Assembly (NCBI GenBank): GCA_041665465.1
Contig: JBAYIU010000001.1
Span: forward strand, 62,001-126,000
Length of the DNA: 64,000 nucleotides
Direction of reading: 5' to 3'
DNA from: JACRPH01 sp041665465
Lineage (GTDB): Archaea; Nanobdellota; Nanobdellia; Woesearchaeales; GW2011-AR9
In this document: piece after piece, positions 33,072 through 43,406 of the stretch
Layout: every line of letters starts with the position of its first letter
Position numbering within the stretch: position 1 is the first letter of the stretch
Notes under the pieces: model-generated
Told to the model about the DNA's origin: nothing
Databases searched by the model: none
Seen by the model: only the letters and a program-made list of their open reading frames with translations
Position numbers and translations under genes: made by a program

Positions 33072-33896
33072 ATGGCTCTTATCGAATTACCTCTTTCCTC
33101 AAATGGAAGAAGATATGAAGTAGAAGAAAGAATCGGATCAGGAAGGTATGCAACAGTATATCGAGCTAGAGATGAGCAAGGAAAAACTGTTGCCATTAAA
33201 TATCCCCATGAATGTTCTGCAAATGCAAGAGCAAAATTAAGATTAGAAACGGCCATTCTTGAAAGAACAGATAGTCCTTATTTTATTAAACATGTTGATC
33301 ATAACTTAAAAACACCATACTTGGTAATGGAATATGTTCCCGCTACTCTTCAAACCCTTATTGCCACACAAGCAGTAGACCAAGAGATGATTCGAGCATA
33401 TATCTCTCAGATCCCAGAAGTATTACGATTTCTGATAGAGTATAAGATATCTCATTGCGATTTAAAACCGGACAATATCGGATATTCAGAAGGGCAGATC
33501 AAAGTATTAGATTTTGGATTAGCTATTCCCTTTGAGCGTTCAACTTTACGCAAAATCACTGGGAACAATACTTATGGACCCCCAGAATTCAAGAATGGGA
33601 TGGTTCTTCCCTCTTCAGATACTTATTCTGCCGGTAAGACCTTAGAAACACTGTTAGTTGGACATCACAGCGATAGTGTACCAGAAACTTTGACTACAAT
33701 TGAGCTTTATCATAATTTAGAACAATTGCCAAAGGAGATAAGAGATTTAATTTCCGGAATGATCAGTCCAAAACATACCCGACGCAAAAATCCGGAACAA
33801 TTGGCGGTCTTAGCACAAAAGGTTGCTACTCTCTTACAACAGAAAAAACTGTTTAATTTTGAAGGATTCGGCGTATTAAAATTTCCGGAAATGTGA
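33072..33896 (+). CDS. Eukaryotic-like Ser/Thr protein kinase
   Basis: 274 aa, nearly only the catalytic domain. It has GSGRYATV (22-29), AIK with Lys43, Glu in the alphaC helix (LRLETAI), hinge VMEYVP, catalytic HCDLKPDN (128-135, Cys for Arg in HRD), DFG (147-149), PPE (170-172) and the following DTYSAGK. The Cys in HCD makes it a non-RD kinase, usually not dependent on activation-loop phosphorylation. No membrane or sensor domain. Leaderless promoter TTTATATA centred 27.5 bases before the ATG. It is convergent with the surface operon's last gene. Confidence 0.9.
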   Translation: MALIELPLSSNGRRYEVEERIGSGRYATVYRARDEQGKTVAIKYPHECSANARAKLRLETAILERTDSPYFIKHVDHNLKTPYLVMEYVPATLQTLIATQAVDQEMIRAYISQIPEVLRFLIEYKISHCDLKPDNIGYSEGQIKVLDFGLAIPFERSTLRKITGNNTYGPPEFKNGMVLPSSDTYSAGKTLETLLVGHHSDSVPETLTTIELYHNLEQLPKEIRDLISGMISPKHTRRKNPEQLAVLAQKVATLLQQKKLFNFEGFGVLKFPEM

Positions 33897-33901
33897 ATAG
33901 A

Positions 33902-34150
33902 TTATCTTCTTCTTTCCCATAATTCTAAAGTCTTAATAACTGCAGCTACCAGCCAGACGGAATTAAGAATTAGAAAAGGCCACCCGCGCAGACCATAAGC
34001 GTAAATGATTAACATTCCTGAACCCAAAATGTTCAACAAGTTAAATTTGTAAGTGTTAGGATTAAACTTTTTCCAAAATTCTTCCATAATAAAAGAGACC
34101 AGAATAAGGAACATCCCGATTAGTCCGATAATGAAATTAATTTCTACCAT
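33902..34150 (-). CDS. Small three-helix membrane protein (CBU_0592-like), last gene of surface operon
   Basis: 82 aa. Three hydrophobic segments, then WERRR. The pattern YKFNLLNILGSGMLIIYAYG, then GWPFLILNSVWLVAA, matches the CBU_0592-like domain, small membrane proteins of unknown role. Start ATG 34148-34150 chosen because an earlier in-frame start would overlap the upstream gene more deeply. It is separated from that gene by a single base, so it belongs to the long minus-strand operon beginning at 50161. Confidence 0.65.
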   Translation of the reverse strand: MVEINFIIGLIGMFLILVSFIMEEFWKKFNPNTYKFNLLNILGSGMLIIYAYGLRGWPFLILNSVWLVAAVIKTLELWERRR

Positions 34151-34151
34151 T

Positions 34152-34763
34152 TTAATGGTGCATATTCTTATGAGCTTGAAGTTCATCAGCGATAGTCACA
34201 AAATGATGGCTCAAATCTCGAACAATCTTTTCATGATGATCAGCGATCTTAAGCAAGTTAGTAAGATATTTCTTATGGGGCAGACTCATATAAAATACTG
34301 CTTCTTCTAAAGACAACTTCTTTTCTAATAATTGACTAACTTCTTCATAATGATGAGCTAAAGCCAGAGTACTACTCTTAAAACGCTGAATATGGTTTAC
34401 GGTACGATGGATAGAAGTATCATCTTTAGAAAGATCATTAGTTAACATCTTAGATTTCTTTCTATCTCCATTAAAGGAAGTAAGCTTAAGTTCAACCAAC
34501 TGATGGGCATGCCGATGTAACCGATCATTGATCTGGTCAGAAAGTTGAATCTGTTGCAGATGATCCTGAACCGAGAGTAATACCTGATTTAGTTCTTGTT
34601 TAGTCCCCGGATCTAGACCTTTAATAAACGGCAGGTGCAGATTATTCTGACTTAAGGGTTTAAACCAACTGTCCTGGAATCTCTGCAGATTATCTTGAAT
34701 ACTGGGCAGAGCTAAGATCTCTTTTTTGATCTCTTTCAATTCTATGTGATTTATTTTAGTCAT
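34152..34763 (-). CDS. Helical cytoplasmic protein of the surface operon, 203 aa
   Basis: Start ATG 34761-34763 (TKINHIELKEIKKEI), which overlaps the stop of the upstream membrane gene by 8 bases; an earlier TTG/GTG start would lie deep in that gene. The whole protein is predicted helical, with many His, Leu and Gln (QDHLQQIQLSDQINDRLHRH, HHYEEVSQLLEKKLSLEEA), like a coiled-coil bundle. No membrane segment or known domain. Position suggests a cytoplasmic partner of the membrane proteins on either side. Confidence 0.65.
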   Translation of the reverse strand: MTKINHIELKEIKKEILALPSIQDNLQRFQDSWFKPLSQNNLHLPFIKGLDPGTKQELNQVLLSVQDHLQQIQLSDQINDRLHRHAHQLVELKLTSFNGDRKKSKMLTNDLSKDDTSIHRTVNHIQRFKSSTLALAHHYEEVSQLLEKKLSLEEAVFYMSLPHKKYLTNLLKIADHHEKIVRDLSHHFVTIADELQAHKNMHH

Positions 34764-35547
34764 GGTGAAATAAGCTTTTGAGGTAATAATAACGCATCCA
34801 GCTGAAGAACAGCAACGAGACACTTGCTCCTAGAAGGCTATAAGCAGTTTCTCCGATACTAGTAGCAAGAGTGATAAGATAAATCAAAATATTTAGTAGA
34901 ATAAAAGTAAATACGGAGAAGAGATAAACTTTCCATAGTTTCGTCCATTCTTTCTTAACCAAAGAAAATCCTTCTCCAACTGAATGCCATACTCGATAAG
35001 TATGATTGAATGAATAACTAGCTAAGAAACAGTAAGAAACAAAAGCTAGAATTACAAGTATTCCTATTAGACGGACAAAGAGTAAGAAGAAATAATTATC
35101 TGAAGAGAAGATGAGCCCAATTAATAGATTAAACCCGGCATAGAATAAAGCCACCAAGAGGGAGAATAAGGACATCATTAAAGTTAACCCATTCCAACGC
35201 CAATATTTAGTTTGCTTCTTTAGTAAGAAGTTCCATTCTAATCTTGAGGATAAAGAGTAAATGAATAAACTAGCTAGGATGAAAAGTAGTCCTCCTCCAA
35301 AGAAGATCAAACCGATCACTTGGATCTTAGCCAAGAATTGTTGATTATACTCTTCTGAACCGGAAAGTAACATCGCTTTAACTTCATCCACACTCTTACC
35401 ACCAGTAATAGCATCAGACCGAGATTGAAGAAAAGTCCCATAACCAATTAATAATAGAACAATTAAAGTAATGGCGATTACATCAAGTAAAAAAGGGTAA
35501 AACAGTTCTTTCTTAGGTTTGAATGAGTTTAAGTAATTTTTAATCAT
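34756..35547 (-). CDS. Polytopic membrane protein of the surface operon, 263 aa
   Basis: About six transmembrane helices, near 18-40, 72-95, 110-135, 143-168, 200-222 and 232-250, with a short first external loop (SRSDAITGGKSVDEVKAML). It starts 4 bases before the stop of the 2620-aa gene (ATGA-type overlap), so translation is coupled to it. Family unknown; it may anchor or export the giant secreted protein. Ends in YYYLKSLFHHD. Confidence 0.7.
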   Translation of the reverse strand: MIKNYLNSFKPKKELFYPFLLDVIAITLIVLLLIGYGTFLQSRSDAITGGKSVDEVKAMLLSGSEEYNQQFLAKIQVIGLIFFGGGLLFILASLFIYSLSSRLEWNFLLKKQTKYWRWNGLTLMMSLFSLLVALFYAGFNLLIGLIFSSDNYFFLLFVRLIGILVILAFVSYCFLASYSFNHTYRVWHSVGEGFSLVKKEWTKLWKVYLFSVFTFILLNILIYLITLATSIGETAYSLLGASVSLLFFSWMRYYYLKSLFHHD

Positions 35548-38500
35548 ATGTTCATCTCCACTTCTGCTGAAGAACTAACGGTTGAAGTAGCAGAAGCACT
35601 ATTGGCACTATATTCTACCGTTCCCTGACTGGTAGGAATAAAATTAGCACAAATACTATCTACATAATCTCCTTCATCATCTTTAACTCGATAACCTGAA
35701 GCAAAAAGGATGCAGACTCGAGAATAGTCAGCCTCTAAATTTTTAATAATAGTGCCTCCATCGTTAGCTCCGTTTCTTAATTCTAACACTAATTCAGGGC
35801 TAGTCCCCTCCTTTTTAAAGATCCATTTAGTATCGGTTCCTTCAAGATGAAGATTAAACTTAATCGCTATTCCGTCTTCATCCACATAAGGAGTATAAGC
35901 TAAATCTTGCGGAGCGGTTACTCCCCAAGTTATTTTGTAGAGATAACCTTCAATTGGTTTTTGAATATCTGGATCCACCTCATCTACAGTTGACCCTGAA
36001 TAACACAAAGAATTAACACACACACTTCCTTTAGGACAAGTCCATTCTTCAGTAACATTCTCAGCAGTATTCTTCTCACACATAATGGGAGTAGTGTAAG
36101 TTAATTTCTCTGCTTGCAATGATCCTACAAACTGGTACGCCCCAGTAGAAGTATGAATAAACGCGACAGATTTTCCTGGAATCTCTGAACGCTTTTTCTG
36201 ATCGTATTCACATATTTCTCGAGAGACTCTTCCGGTAATATCGGACCATCCGTTAAGGAACTCATTATCAGCAAATTTCTGCCAAGCTTTAGTTGTTTCG
36301 GGGAATAATAAATTAGATAGACCAGGATATTTACCGAACTTGGATAACTGGCTAGCAAACTGGCCGATAGATCCTCCAACAGCTTGAGTAACTTCCCAAG
36401 CGTATTGGGTGTTAGCTTCATCGAGTGCTTTTTGATCTGCTGGAGTGGGGCAAATAGGATCACATCTTGCTTTAAGATCATCAATATAAGTGGAATAACC
36501 TTGAGCAGCACAGATATGTTCTCCCTGACATTTAGCATCAATGTCTTCCCTAGCGATGGGAGTAGGAGTGGTTCTAGCTTTAGGATCATCTGCATTATTA
36601 ACTACTTCTCTAGCGGTAACTGGATCTACTTTCACTTTCTTCTCAGCACATTTCTCTTTACAATTAGGATCTGCTTTTACAATCTTGAATACTTCAGGTT
36701 TACCATTTTCATAACTGGTTACGTACTTCTCTCCATCGCTAGTGAACGGGCCAGCAAATGGAGTTCTCTCATCAGCAACAGCAGGAGCATCTGCAGGTGC
36801 TCTGGCACTAGCATCGGGTAGAGTAAGAGTTCCTCCTCCATCTGGAGCTGCAGGTTGAGCAGCAGCTTTTTTCTCTTCTTTCTGAGCTAACCCTTTCCAG
36901 TCAGTAGAAGTTGCCGCTCCGTCGGACGTTTCTCCATATTTTCCATCTAATTGGCTTCCAGTCAATCCAATAAGTTTTTGGAACTTAGCAATCTCTTCCG
37001 GATCACCTGCTTTTAACTTATTAACATCAATATTATTTGCGGTAAGAACAGTGACAGCATCTGCATTACTATCTAATAAACTTTTTAATGTTGATAACTT
37101 AGAAGAACTTCCCTGATTATAAGTTTGTGCACTAGCTACCTGTGTTGGAGAAAGAAGAACAGTTGATGTAGGAGTTACAGTAGTAGCAGGAACGGTAACT
37201 TTCTTTGTAATTATTTCTGGTTGAGCTGGTTTGGGTATTGATTCTCCCAACTTCACAATAGCCACATCTGTTTTGGAAGTGGGAAGAGAATACTGTCCTT
37301 CCCTATCCAAAGCAACTTGAGTATTATCGGAGCTAGTGATGTAAACGTTTCCATCTACTCCATGAGAGAAAGTAAGAGTGGTTCCACTTATTGTTTTGGT
37401 CAAAGTTCCATCTCTCTCTAAAGAAGCTGAATCTTGAGCAGTTAGAACAATACTCATATCACCATCATTCACGACAAATCCGGATCCCATTAATTTGGCT
37501 TTTTGAGAATCTGACAAACTAGGATTCGAGTGATAATATTCTACTTTACCACTTTGAGTTAATAGAGAAAAACTTTGACCAATACCTCCATCATCTACAG
37601 CAATTCCTTTTTCTGTAGCAGAAATAGTAATACCAGAAGAAGTAACAACCTTTCCGGTAGACCTAAGAGTTTTAATCTCAGCATCAGAGAGAGGGGTGAG
37701 TAACTCATTATTCAAAGCAGCTTCTTGAGCTTTACTCACAGAATACTCTGTAATAGTTTGGGTTATAGTTTGAGTAGGAGTTGCTTTAGGAGCAGTAATC
37801 ACACTTTGGTAAATTGTCTGTTTAGTTCCTGCAGTAGGATGCAGATTCTGATCTTCGCCCCTTACAACTTCAGTAGAATACACTTGACCAGTAGCAGGAT
37901 CATATCCAACAATCGTCGCTTGATTTTGTTCACTATCCTTGTACACCGCACATTTTTGACCTGAACAAGCAAGATTACTTTCAGAAGCACCAAGTTCTTT
38001 TAATTTACTTAAAATTGCTTGCTGAGCACCTGCAGGAATACTCTGATCTTTAGTTATAGCATCAATGCTTCCAGAAACCAACATTCCAGTTCGAGGGTTG
38101 GTAACTAATCTATTCCCAGTGGGTAAATCACTAAATGTACCATCAGCAGGGACTTCAGCAACAGGAACAATCTCGACGGCAGAGATCTTCGCTAGATTAC
38201 CTTCAGGAGCAACTTTAATTTGTGAGATTAAATTCTGAGGAACTTCAGCTCCAAGAATACCAACTCCTTGACTAGAATCAATATAACGATATTTACCCTC
38301 AAAAAGACCTACTGGTTTACCGTTAAGAGAATATTCATACTTTACTCCATCAACTCCACGATAACTTTGATCAACCTTATTTACAATACTAAACGTTTCA
38401 ATCATCTTAGCTTCTTCTGGATTTTGGGAATCTAATTCAGAATTAAAGAACCAGAAACCATCCTTAACCCAAGCGTCAGTTACCGGATCATAATAATATT

Positions 38501-41500
38501 CTGTTCCGTCTTTACTAGTTACCCTTACTTCACCATTAACTTGCTTCATAGTATAACCTTGATCTTCAAAATTCTCGATAGCTACTTGAACCTGTCCCGG
38601 AACAATACTCTGAACTTCTAGCTCCTTAGCGGTTTCTAGAGACATTCCAAAATTACCATAATAATTTGTAGCTAATTCAGCATTAGCCTGTTCGGTAGTT
38701 AACCCCGAAGAAGCTTCATAACCTTTTGTGATAAGATCTGCTCTCCACTTGGTTTTGATGTCATCAGGAAGATTAGACCAAGAGATGGGTAGATCATTTG
38801 CATCAGTATAACTACAAGAAGTTCCGTCACATGAGTAATGATAAGGAGTTCCAGTACTATCTGCAAGTTCCACTTCACCAACGATATCTCCTTTTTTAGG
38901 AACATCTTGGACTGCTTGAGGTAAAGCAGTTGCTTGATCTCCTTGCACTGCAAGATCTCCGGAGGGAGTTTGAGGAACAACAGTTTGTTTCAAAGTAACA
39001 GTAATCTTAGTATCTTGAGTCATCTTAATTCTATTAGCATCAGTAAATTGGGTTGTTCCTACAGGATAATATTGTCCATTTTTCAAAACTGCTTTCTGAC
39101 CACCAATAGTTACTTCATATTTATTAGGATTATTAACAGCATCTGGAACTACCGAACCAACTGCTTCAGAAGCTTTCAGAGAAGGATTTAAGGAATGAGT
39201 ATAAGTTAGATCGAGAGAAGTATCTTCTGGATTCCCATCAATACTAGTAATACTACTCTCAGTAGTACGATATATATAAGCTCCTGGAGTTCTTTCCGAT
39301 AAGGGTATCCCCGATAATCCCGTTGCAATTGTAGGTTCTGTAGGATAAGAAGCCGCTTGTTGTAAAGCAGCATTACTTCCAGAAGTATCAGTTCCTGCAG
39401 AAGCAGAACCAGCAATCGATCTGGAAGCAGCAAACGCTGATCCTATTCCGGGTGCATCCGCTTCATTCTCTGGAGTAATTAATATTGGATTTTCAACCAA
39501 AGGAACAAGACCTGAGTCAGATTGGGAGAACTTTTGAAAACTAACCACCTTATTGGTTTTTGGATCAATGTGAACTTGTAAAACCTCTTGAAAAACATCT
39601 CCTCCAGATTGATAAATTAAATTACCATCATCATCTGTTTTTACAAAAGTATAACTAGAAGAATCGGTATGATCTCCACGATCTGCAACATGGGTAAATC
39701 CAGTAGGTATCTCAGTGGTAGTTATAGGGACAGCTTTAGGAACATCTGCTTCTAAAGGAGTGGTACTTAAAGCATTAATCTGTCTGACATCAAGATTCTC
39801 AGGATTAGTTATTCTTATTCTTAATTGATCTTTGGTCCCAACCTGGATTAACTGCTGATTATCATCATAACGATAAACGATATTGTCTTTAACGAAAAAG
39901 AGGTTACCATCACTGGAGACTCTCTCGTAACCATCTTCAGTATTACCTTGAACAGCAGTAATAAACAAGGAAGTTCCTGCAGGCACAGCAGCTTTAGCAG
40001 CTTGAACATACTTTTGTTTGGCATCGGTATTCGTTTTAACCTTTTCATTAAAGTTCTGATTCAAAGAACCATCTACGTCAGTATTCCAATACCAGTTTTC
40101 CTGCTCCCAGACACCATTGGTTAATACATATCTATCTCCATTCTCATCAGTGATAGTATCATCATCAACAATCTCATATTCTAAACCTGTATTTACATCA
40201 ACAAATCTCTTGCTGGTTTCTACATCTCTTTGAGCGGAAACAAGTTGATCTTTAAGAGAGGGGAGGGGAGCAATGTAATCTACTGTCTTGGAAGGAATGA
40301 TAGTGGTTCCATCTACTAAAATTGTAATAACCTCTCCCTTGTCTACTTGAGCCGGTTTTGGTTTAGCCTTCTGAGAACAACCTTCACCCTTACAATACTC
40401 CTTAGTTCCGCCGGTTTGTTCATTCACAAAAGATTCATAAACAACATCTCCAATCTGAACCTTGTCTGGAAGGCCAGACTTAGGATTATACTGACCACTA
40501 TTTCTAATCTGCTCAGCAACTGAAACATAAGATGAAGCTTGTCCCCCATTAGCATACTCAAGATAAGTACCCATCTGAGAACCGTCTCCTACTAACTGGC
40601 GAAGATCTTCAGAAGTTAAATCCTTAACCAAAACAGCAGTAGTAATATCACCTTTACCTTGGGTAGAAGCACTTACAACTTCAGTTCCAGGGGGTAAACT
40701 TCCCACTTCTCCTGCAGTAACGGTCTCTACAACATGTTGATACTTCTTCTGTCCAGAAGCATCAGCTTTCCATTCAATGTAAAATCCACCATTATCATCG
40801 GGGATTAATCTTTCAAAAGGGGAATTGAGATCAGAGTTCATATCGTAAATATTTCCTTTACTGAGAGTATCTAACGCTTCTTGATTAAGAGTTCCTGAAA
40901 CGTATTTTTCATATCCTTCTTTAACACTCGTGGAAATAGGGATTGTTCCAACGATATTAACCGAGAGTCTCTCCGTAGCCAATAGATCAGATTGGGGTCT
41001 GTCAGGAGCAACTTGCGATTCTTTCTGCTTGGCTAATAATAAATCTTGATACTCAGTATCAGCTTTGTCACGAGCATACTTCAAAGAAGTGAGTTCTTTA
41101 ATTTTATCTGGATCAGTAATTTTAGAATTCCACCACCCAAACAATCCGCCGTCTTTCTCTTTCCAAGCGTTGGAAGTACTATCCCAAATATAAGTAACAT
41201 CTTCTCCACCGGTTTTGTCTACTATTGTGTCTCCTTGAACCACATAATTTATTTCCCCAGTAAACTCATCCTTAACAATGGCAGAATCTTGAGATTTCTG
41301 TTTAGCTATAGCAATATCTTGCTCAGTAGGAGCAGGAACTGAAGAAGTAAGAGAAACAATTTGCTGATTCATCTGAATAACAATATCACTCACATAAACA
41401 GTTCCAGATTTAACCGAAGGATCATTTGTAAGAACAGAGATCTCATCTCCAGCAGTACTAACTGCTAATACTACTTGATTTTGATTATCTTGTGGAGTGG

Positions 41501-43406
41501 TGGTATCTAAAGTACAACTTAAGGTAACGGGATCACAACTAGTTACAGTATACCCTTGTCGTTTAATCTCATCAATCTTTGAAGTTAAAGCAGCAAGAGT
41601 TGCCGTACCTGTTGCACTGTCTATCCCATCAGGATTTCTCTCACTTTTGATTAGTTGGGAGATCTTTGTTTGTTCAGCAGTTGTTATGTCAAAATTTAAC
41701 GCCCATTGGGGCATAACCATAAACGCAGCAGGTTGATCATAAGCATCTTCATGGGGTTCATACTCGGAAATTGGAACTATTGGAATTGCTACAGGCACAT
41801 CAGAAGAAGAATCAATCATATACCCATCTGCAGCAACCCATTCGTTTGTTCTTGGATCATATAATATCCCCTCAACCTTTTTGCCATTTAGATATACACT
41901 ATAAATACCATCATCCAACTGATCTTTCTCAGTATAATAATATTCAGTTTCAGAAGGAGCAGTAGAAGGATCAGATAACTTTAGTGGAGAGGAAGTGGCA
42001 TGTATTCGAGATTCTTTTGGCCCAATAGCACCACTAACACTGGCCGAGAAAGAAAGTTGATCTACCTTACCTAAACTCTGTACTTGCGTAGGTTCAGAGG
42101 TACGATAATATAACAACTCCCCATATTCATCTGTAGTAAAAGTGAAATCACTTTCAGCATTAGGATTATCTACAACTTTCTGCAATGCTGCAGCAATATC
42201 TGGATTGGATGTTTTTAATTCATTAACTTTTTTCTGCAAAGCATCTTTGCTAACGGTTACGGGCTTACCAGCAGTAGTAGTCATGGTAACAGTAGATTGG
42301 CTAACAACAGTCGGAATCGGTAATCCCGCTTGCACAATGGTAACTTGACTTCGAGTAGAACCTTTACTTGCATCAAACCAATCAGTACTGGGTTCTCCAT
42401 CTTCAGTAAAAGCGTCGGAAGAAGTCATTTTTCCAGATCCATCTACATTTACATTAGCCCAGTAATTATCTACGGTATGATAATATAACCTATTATCCTT
42501 ACCATAACATAATTGATATTGAGGCATAGTAGAATCACAAGAATCATAAATTTTTACTTTCGCTACTGCTCCTTCTTGGTTCCAAGGGATATTGTATGCA
42601 GGAGGAGCTAAATAATCATCCTTAGTATATTTGGGGGTAGGCAAAACTTGAGCCGCAACTTCTTGATCCTTCTTAGCATCAATTTCAGCTTGAACATTTT
42701 CTAATTGTGAAGGATATCCCCAACCAGTGTATTCTTTACCGGTACCAACAAAATAACCATTTGTATCTACCTCTAACTTTTCCCACTTGATACTATCACC
42801 ACTCTGACTAACACTTACTACTCGATAATATTTACCCCCGCTTTTAATCACAGAGTTAGGAGGATATTTGCTCAAGCCACCTTGAGGTATAGCATCAATA
42901 TTAAGAGGATCCTGGTCATTAACATTTCCATAAGTAGTAATAGGAGTTTCTACTTTTGGTTGAGCTAACACTGCATATTTATTATTATACTCATTAACAG
43001 TTACAGTAGTTGGTGTAGCAGCATCATAATATTTGAATCCTTTCTCTTTATCATAACCAATCGTTCCCTTAGCAGAGTCATAACCAGTAATGGGATAATA
43101 AGAAGTTGTACCCGCATCATACCAATAGACATTAGTATTAGAGTGAACGCAAGGACCACTACCTTTAGTTAAAGTAGTGTATTCCATACAACCGGGAATC
43201 GTTCCGGCCATTCCCACCACATTACTGCCATCCCACCAAGCTTCTCCACCGATAGCTGCTCGCTTAGTGGCATCACCAAAGATAAAACATTTCAGACTAC
43301 CAAACACCCCAGTACAACTATCACTAGGGGTAACGCTCTCAGCAGAAGCAAACATACTTAAAACTAATAAACTCACCAGTACAAACGAAATCACCGCTTT
43401 TTTCAT
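35544..43406 (-). CDS. Giant 2620-aa secreted repeat protein
   Basis: A signal peptide at 1-23 (KKAVISFVLVSLLVLSMFAS) is followed by Cys-containing N-terminal sequence and then more than 2000 residues of degenerate repeats. One recognisable unit recurs near residues 755, 1103 and 1651: strands such as YYYDPVTDAWVKDGFWFFNS, where W and N-S/N-T recur. LNGKxV...YxYDxxTNxW hairpins occur elsewhere. Thr/Pro linkers separate blocks. About residue 2140 (EEIAKFQKLIGLTGSQLDGK) resembles a peptidoglycan-binding helix set. The C-terminal 320 residues are Cys-rich (WTCPKGSVCVNSLCYSGS), then beta-rich and Ser/Thr-rich, with no membrane anchor. It overlaps genes on both sides by 4 bases. Role: probably surface attachment or cell-cell contact, inferred from size and architecture. 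Confidence 0.85.
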   Translation of the reverse strand: MKKAVISFVLVSLLVLSMFASAESVTPSDSCTGVFGSLKCFIFGDATKRAAIGGEAWWDGSNVVGMAGTIPGCMEYTTLTKGSGPCVHSNTNVYWYDAGTTSYYPITGYDSAKGTIGYDKEKGFKYYDAATPTTVTVNEYNNKYAVLAQPKVETPITTYGNVNDQDPLNIDAIPQGGLSKYPPNSVIKSGGKYYRVVSVSQSGDSIKWEKLEVDTNGYFVGTGKEYTGWGYPSQLENVQAEIDAKKDQEVAAQVLPTPKYTKDDYLAPPAYNIPWNQEGAVAKVKIYDSCDSTMPQYQLCYGKDNRLYYHTVDNYWANVNVDGSGKMTSSDAFTEDGEPSTDWFDASKGSTRSQVTIVQAGLPIPTVVSQSTVTMTTTAGKPVTVSKDALQKKVNELKTSNPDIAAALQKVVDNPNAESDFTFTTDEYGELLYYRTSEPTQVQSLGKVDQLSFSASVSGAIGPKESRIHATSSPLKLSDPSTAPSETEYYYTEKDQLDDGIYSVYLNGKKVEGILYDPRTNEWVAADGYMIDSSSDVPVAIPIVPISEYEPHEDAYDQPAAFMVMPQWALNFDITTAEQTKISQLIKSERNPDGIDSATGTATLAALTSKIDEIKRQGYTVTSCDPVTLSCTLDTTTPQDNQNQVVLAVSTAGDEISVLTNDPSVKSGTVYVSDIVIQMNQQIVSLTSSVPAPTEQDIAIAKQKSQDSAIVKDEFTGEINYVVQGDTIVDKTGGEDVTYIWDSTSNAWKEKDGGLFGWWNSKITDPDKIKELTSLKYARDKADTEYQDLLLAKQKESQVAPDRPQSDLLATERLSVNIVGTIPISTSVKEGYEKYVSGTLNQEALDTLSKGNIYDMNSDLNSPFERLIPDDNGGFYIEWKADASGQKKYQHVVETVTAGEVGSLPPGTEVVSASTQGKGDITTAVLVKDLTSEDLRQLVGDGSQMGTYLEYANGGQASSYVSVAEQIRNSGQYNPKSGLPDKVQIGDVVYESFVNEQTGGTKEYCKGEGCSQKAKPKPAQVDKGEVITILVDGTTIIPSKTVDYIAPLPSLKDQLVSAQRDVETSKRFVDVNTGLEYEIVDDDTITDENGDRYVLTNGVWEQENWYWNTDVDGSLNQNFNEKVKTNTDAKQKYVQAAKAAVPAGTSLFITAVQGNTEDGYERVSSDGNLFFVKDNIVYRYDDNQQLIQVGTKDQLRIRITNPENLDVRQINALSTTPLEADVPKAVPITTTEIPTGFTHVADRGDHTDSSSYTFVKTDDDGNLIYQSGGDVFQEVLQVHIDPKTNKVVSFQKFSQSDSGLVPLVENPILITPENEADAPGIGSAFAASRSIAGSASAGTDTSGSNAALQQAASYPTEPTIATGLSGIPLSERTPGAYIYRTTESSITSIDGNPEDTSLDLTYTHSLNPSLKASEAVGSVVPDAVNNPNKYEVTIGGQKAVLKNGQYYPVGTTQFTDANRIKMTQDTKITVTLKQTVVPQTPSGDLAVQGDQATALPQAVQDVPKKGDIVGEVELADSTGTPYHYSCDGTSCSYTDANDLPISWSNLPDDIKTKWRADLITKGYEASSGLTTEQANAELATNYYGNFGMSLETAKELEVQSIVPGQVQVAIENFEDQGYTMKQVNGEVRVTSKDGTEYYYDPVTDAWVKDGFWFFNSELDSQNPEEAKMIETFSIVNKVDQSYRGVDGVKYEYSLNGKPVGLFEGKYRYIDSSQGVGILGAEVPQNLISQIKVAPEGNLAKISAVEIVPVAEVPADGTFSDLPTGNRLVTNPRTGMLVSGSIDAITKDQSIPAGAQQAILSKLKELGASESNLACSGQKCAVYKDSEQNQATIVGYDPATGQVYSTEVVRGEDQNLHPTAGTKQTIYQSVITAPKATPTQTITQTITEYSVSKAQEAALNNELLTPLSDAEIKTLRSTGKVVTSSGITISATEKGIAVDDGGIGQSFSLLTQSGKVEYYHSNPSLSDSQKAKLMGSGFVVNDGDMSIVLTAQDSASLERDGTLTKTISGTTLTFSHGVDGNVYITSSDNTQVALDREGQYSLPTSKTDVAIVKLGESIPKPAQPEIITKKVTVPATTVTPTSTVLLSPTQVASAQTYNQGSSSKLSTLKSLLDSNADAVTVLTANNIDVNKLKAGDPEEIAKFQKLIGLTGSQLDGKYGETSDGAATSTDWKGLAQKEEKKAAAQPAAPDGGGTLTLPDASARAPADAPAVADERTPFAGPFTSDGEKYVTSYENGKPEVFKIVKADPNCKEKCAEKKVKVDPVTAREVVNNADDPKARTTPTPIAREDIDAKCQGEHICAAQGYSTYIDDLKARCDPICPTPADQKALDEANTQYAWEVTQAVGGSIGQFASQLSKFGKYPGLSNLLFPETTKAWQKFADNEFLNGWSDITGRVSREICEYDQKKRSEIPGKSVAFIHTSTGAYQFVGSLQAEKLTYTTPIMCEKNTAENVTEEWTCPKGSVCVNSLCYSGSTVDEVDPDIQKPIEGYLYKITWGVTAPQDLAYTPYVDEDGIAIKFNLHLEGTDTKWIFKKEGTSPELVLELRNGANDGGTIIKNLEADYSRVCILFASGYRVKDDEGDYVDSICANFIPTSQGTVEYSANSASATSTVSSSAEVEMNI

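Noticed and set aside
36125..36595. A 156-codon frame on the same strand inside the 2620-aa gene.
   Set aside because: It is out of frame with a continuous 2620-codon gene, has no promoter, and reads as low-complexity Leu/Ile sequence.
35544..43406. The possibility that the giant gene is several genes joined by error, or carries a frameshift.
   Set aside because: One frame is open for 2620 codons with uniform composition, a single signal peptide at the start, and 4-base overlaps with both neighbours.
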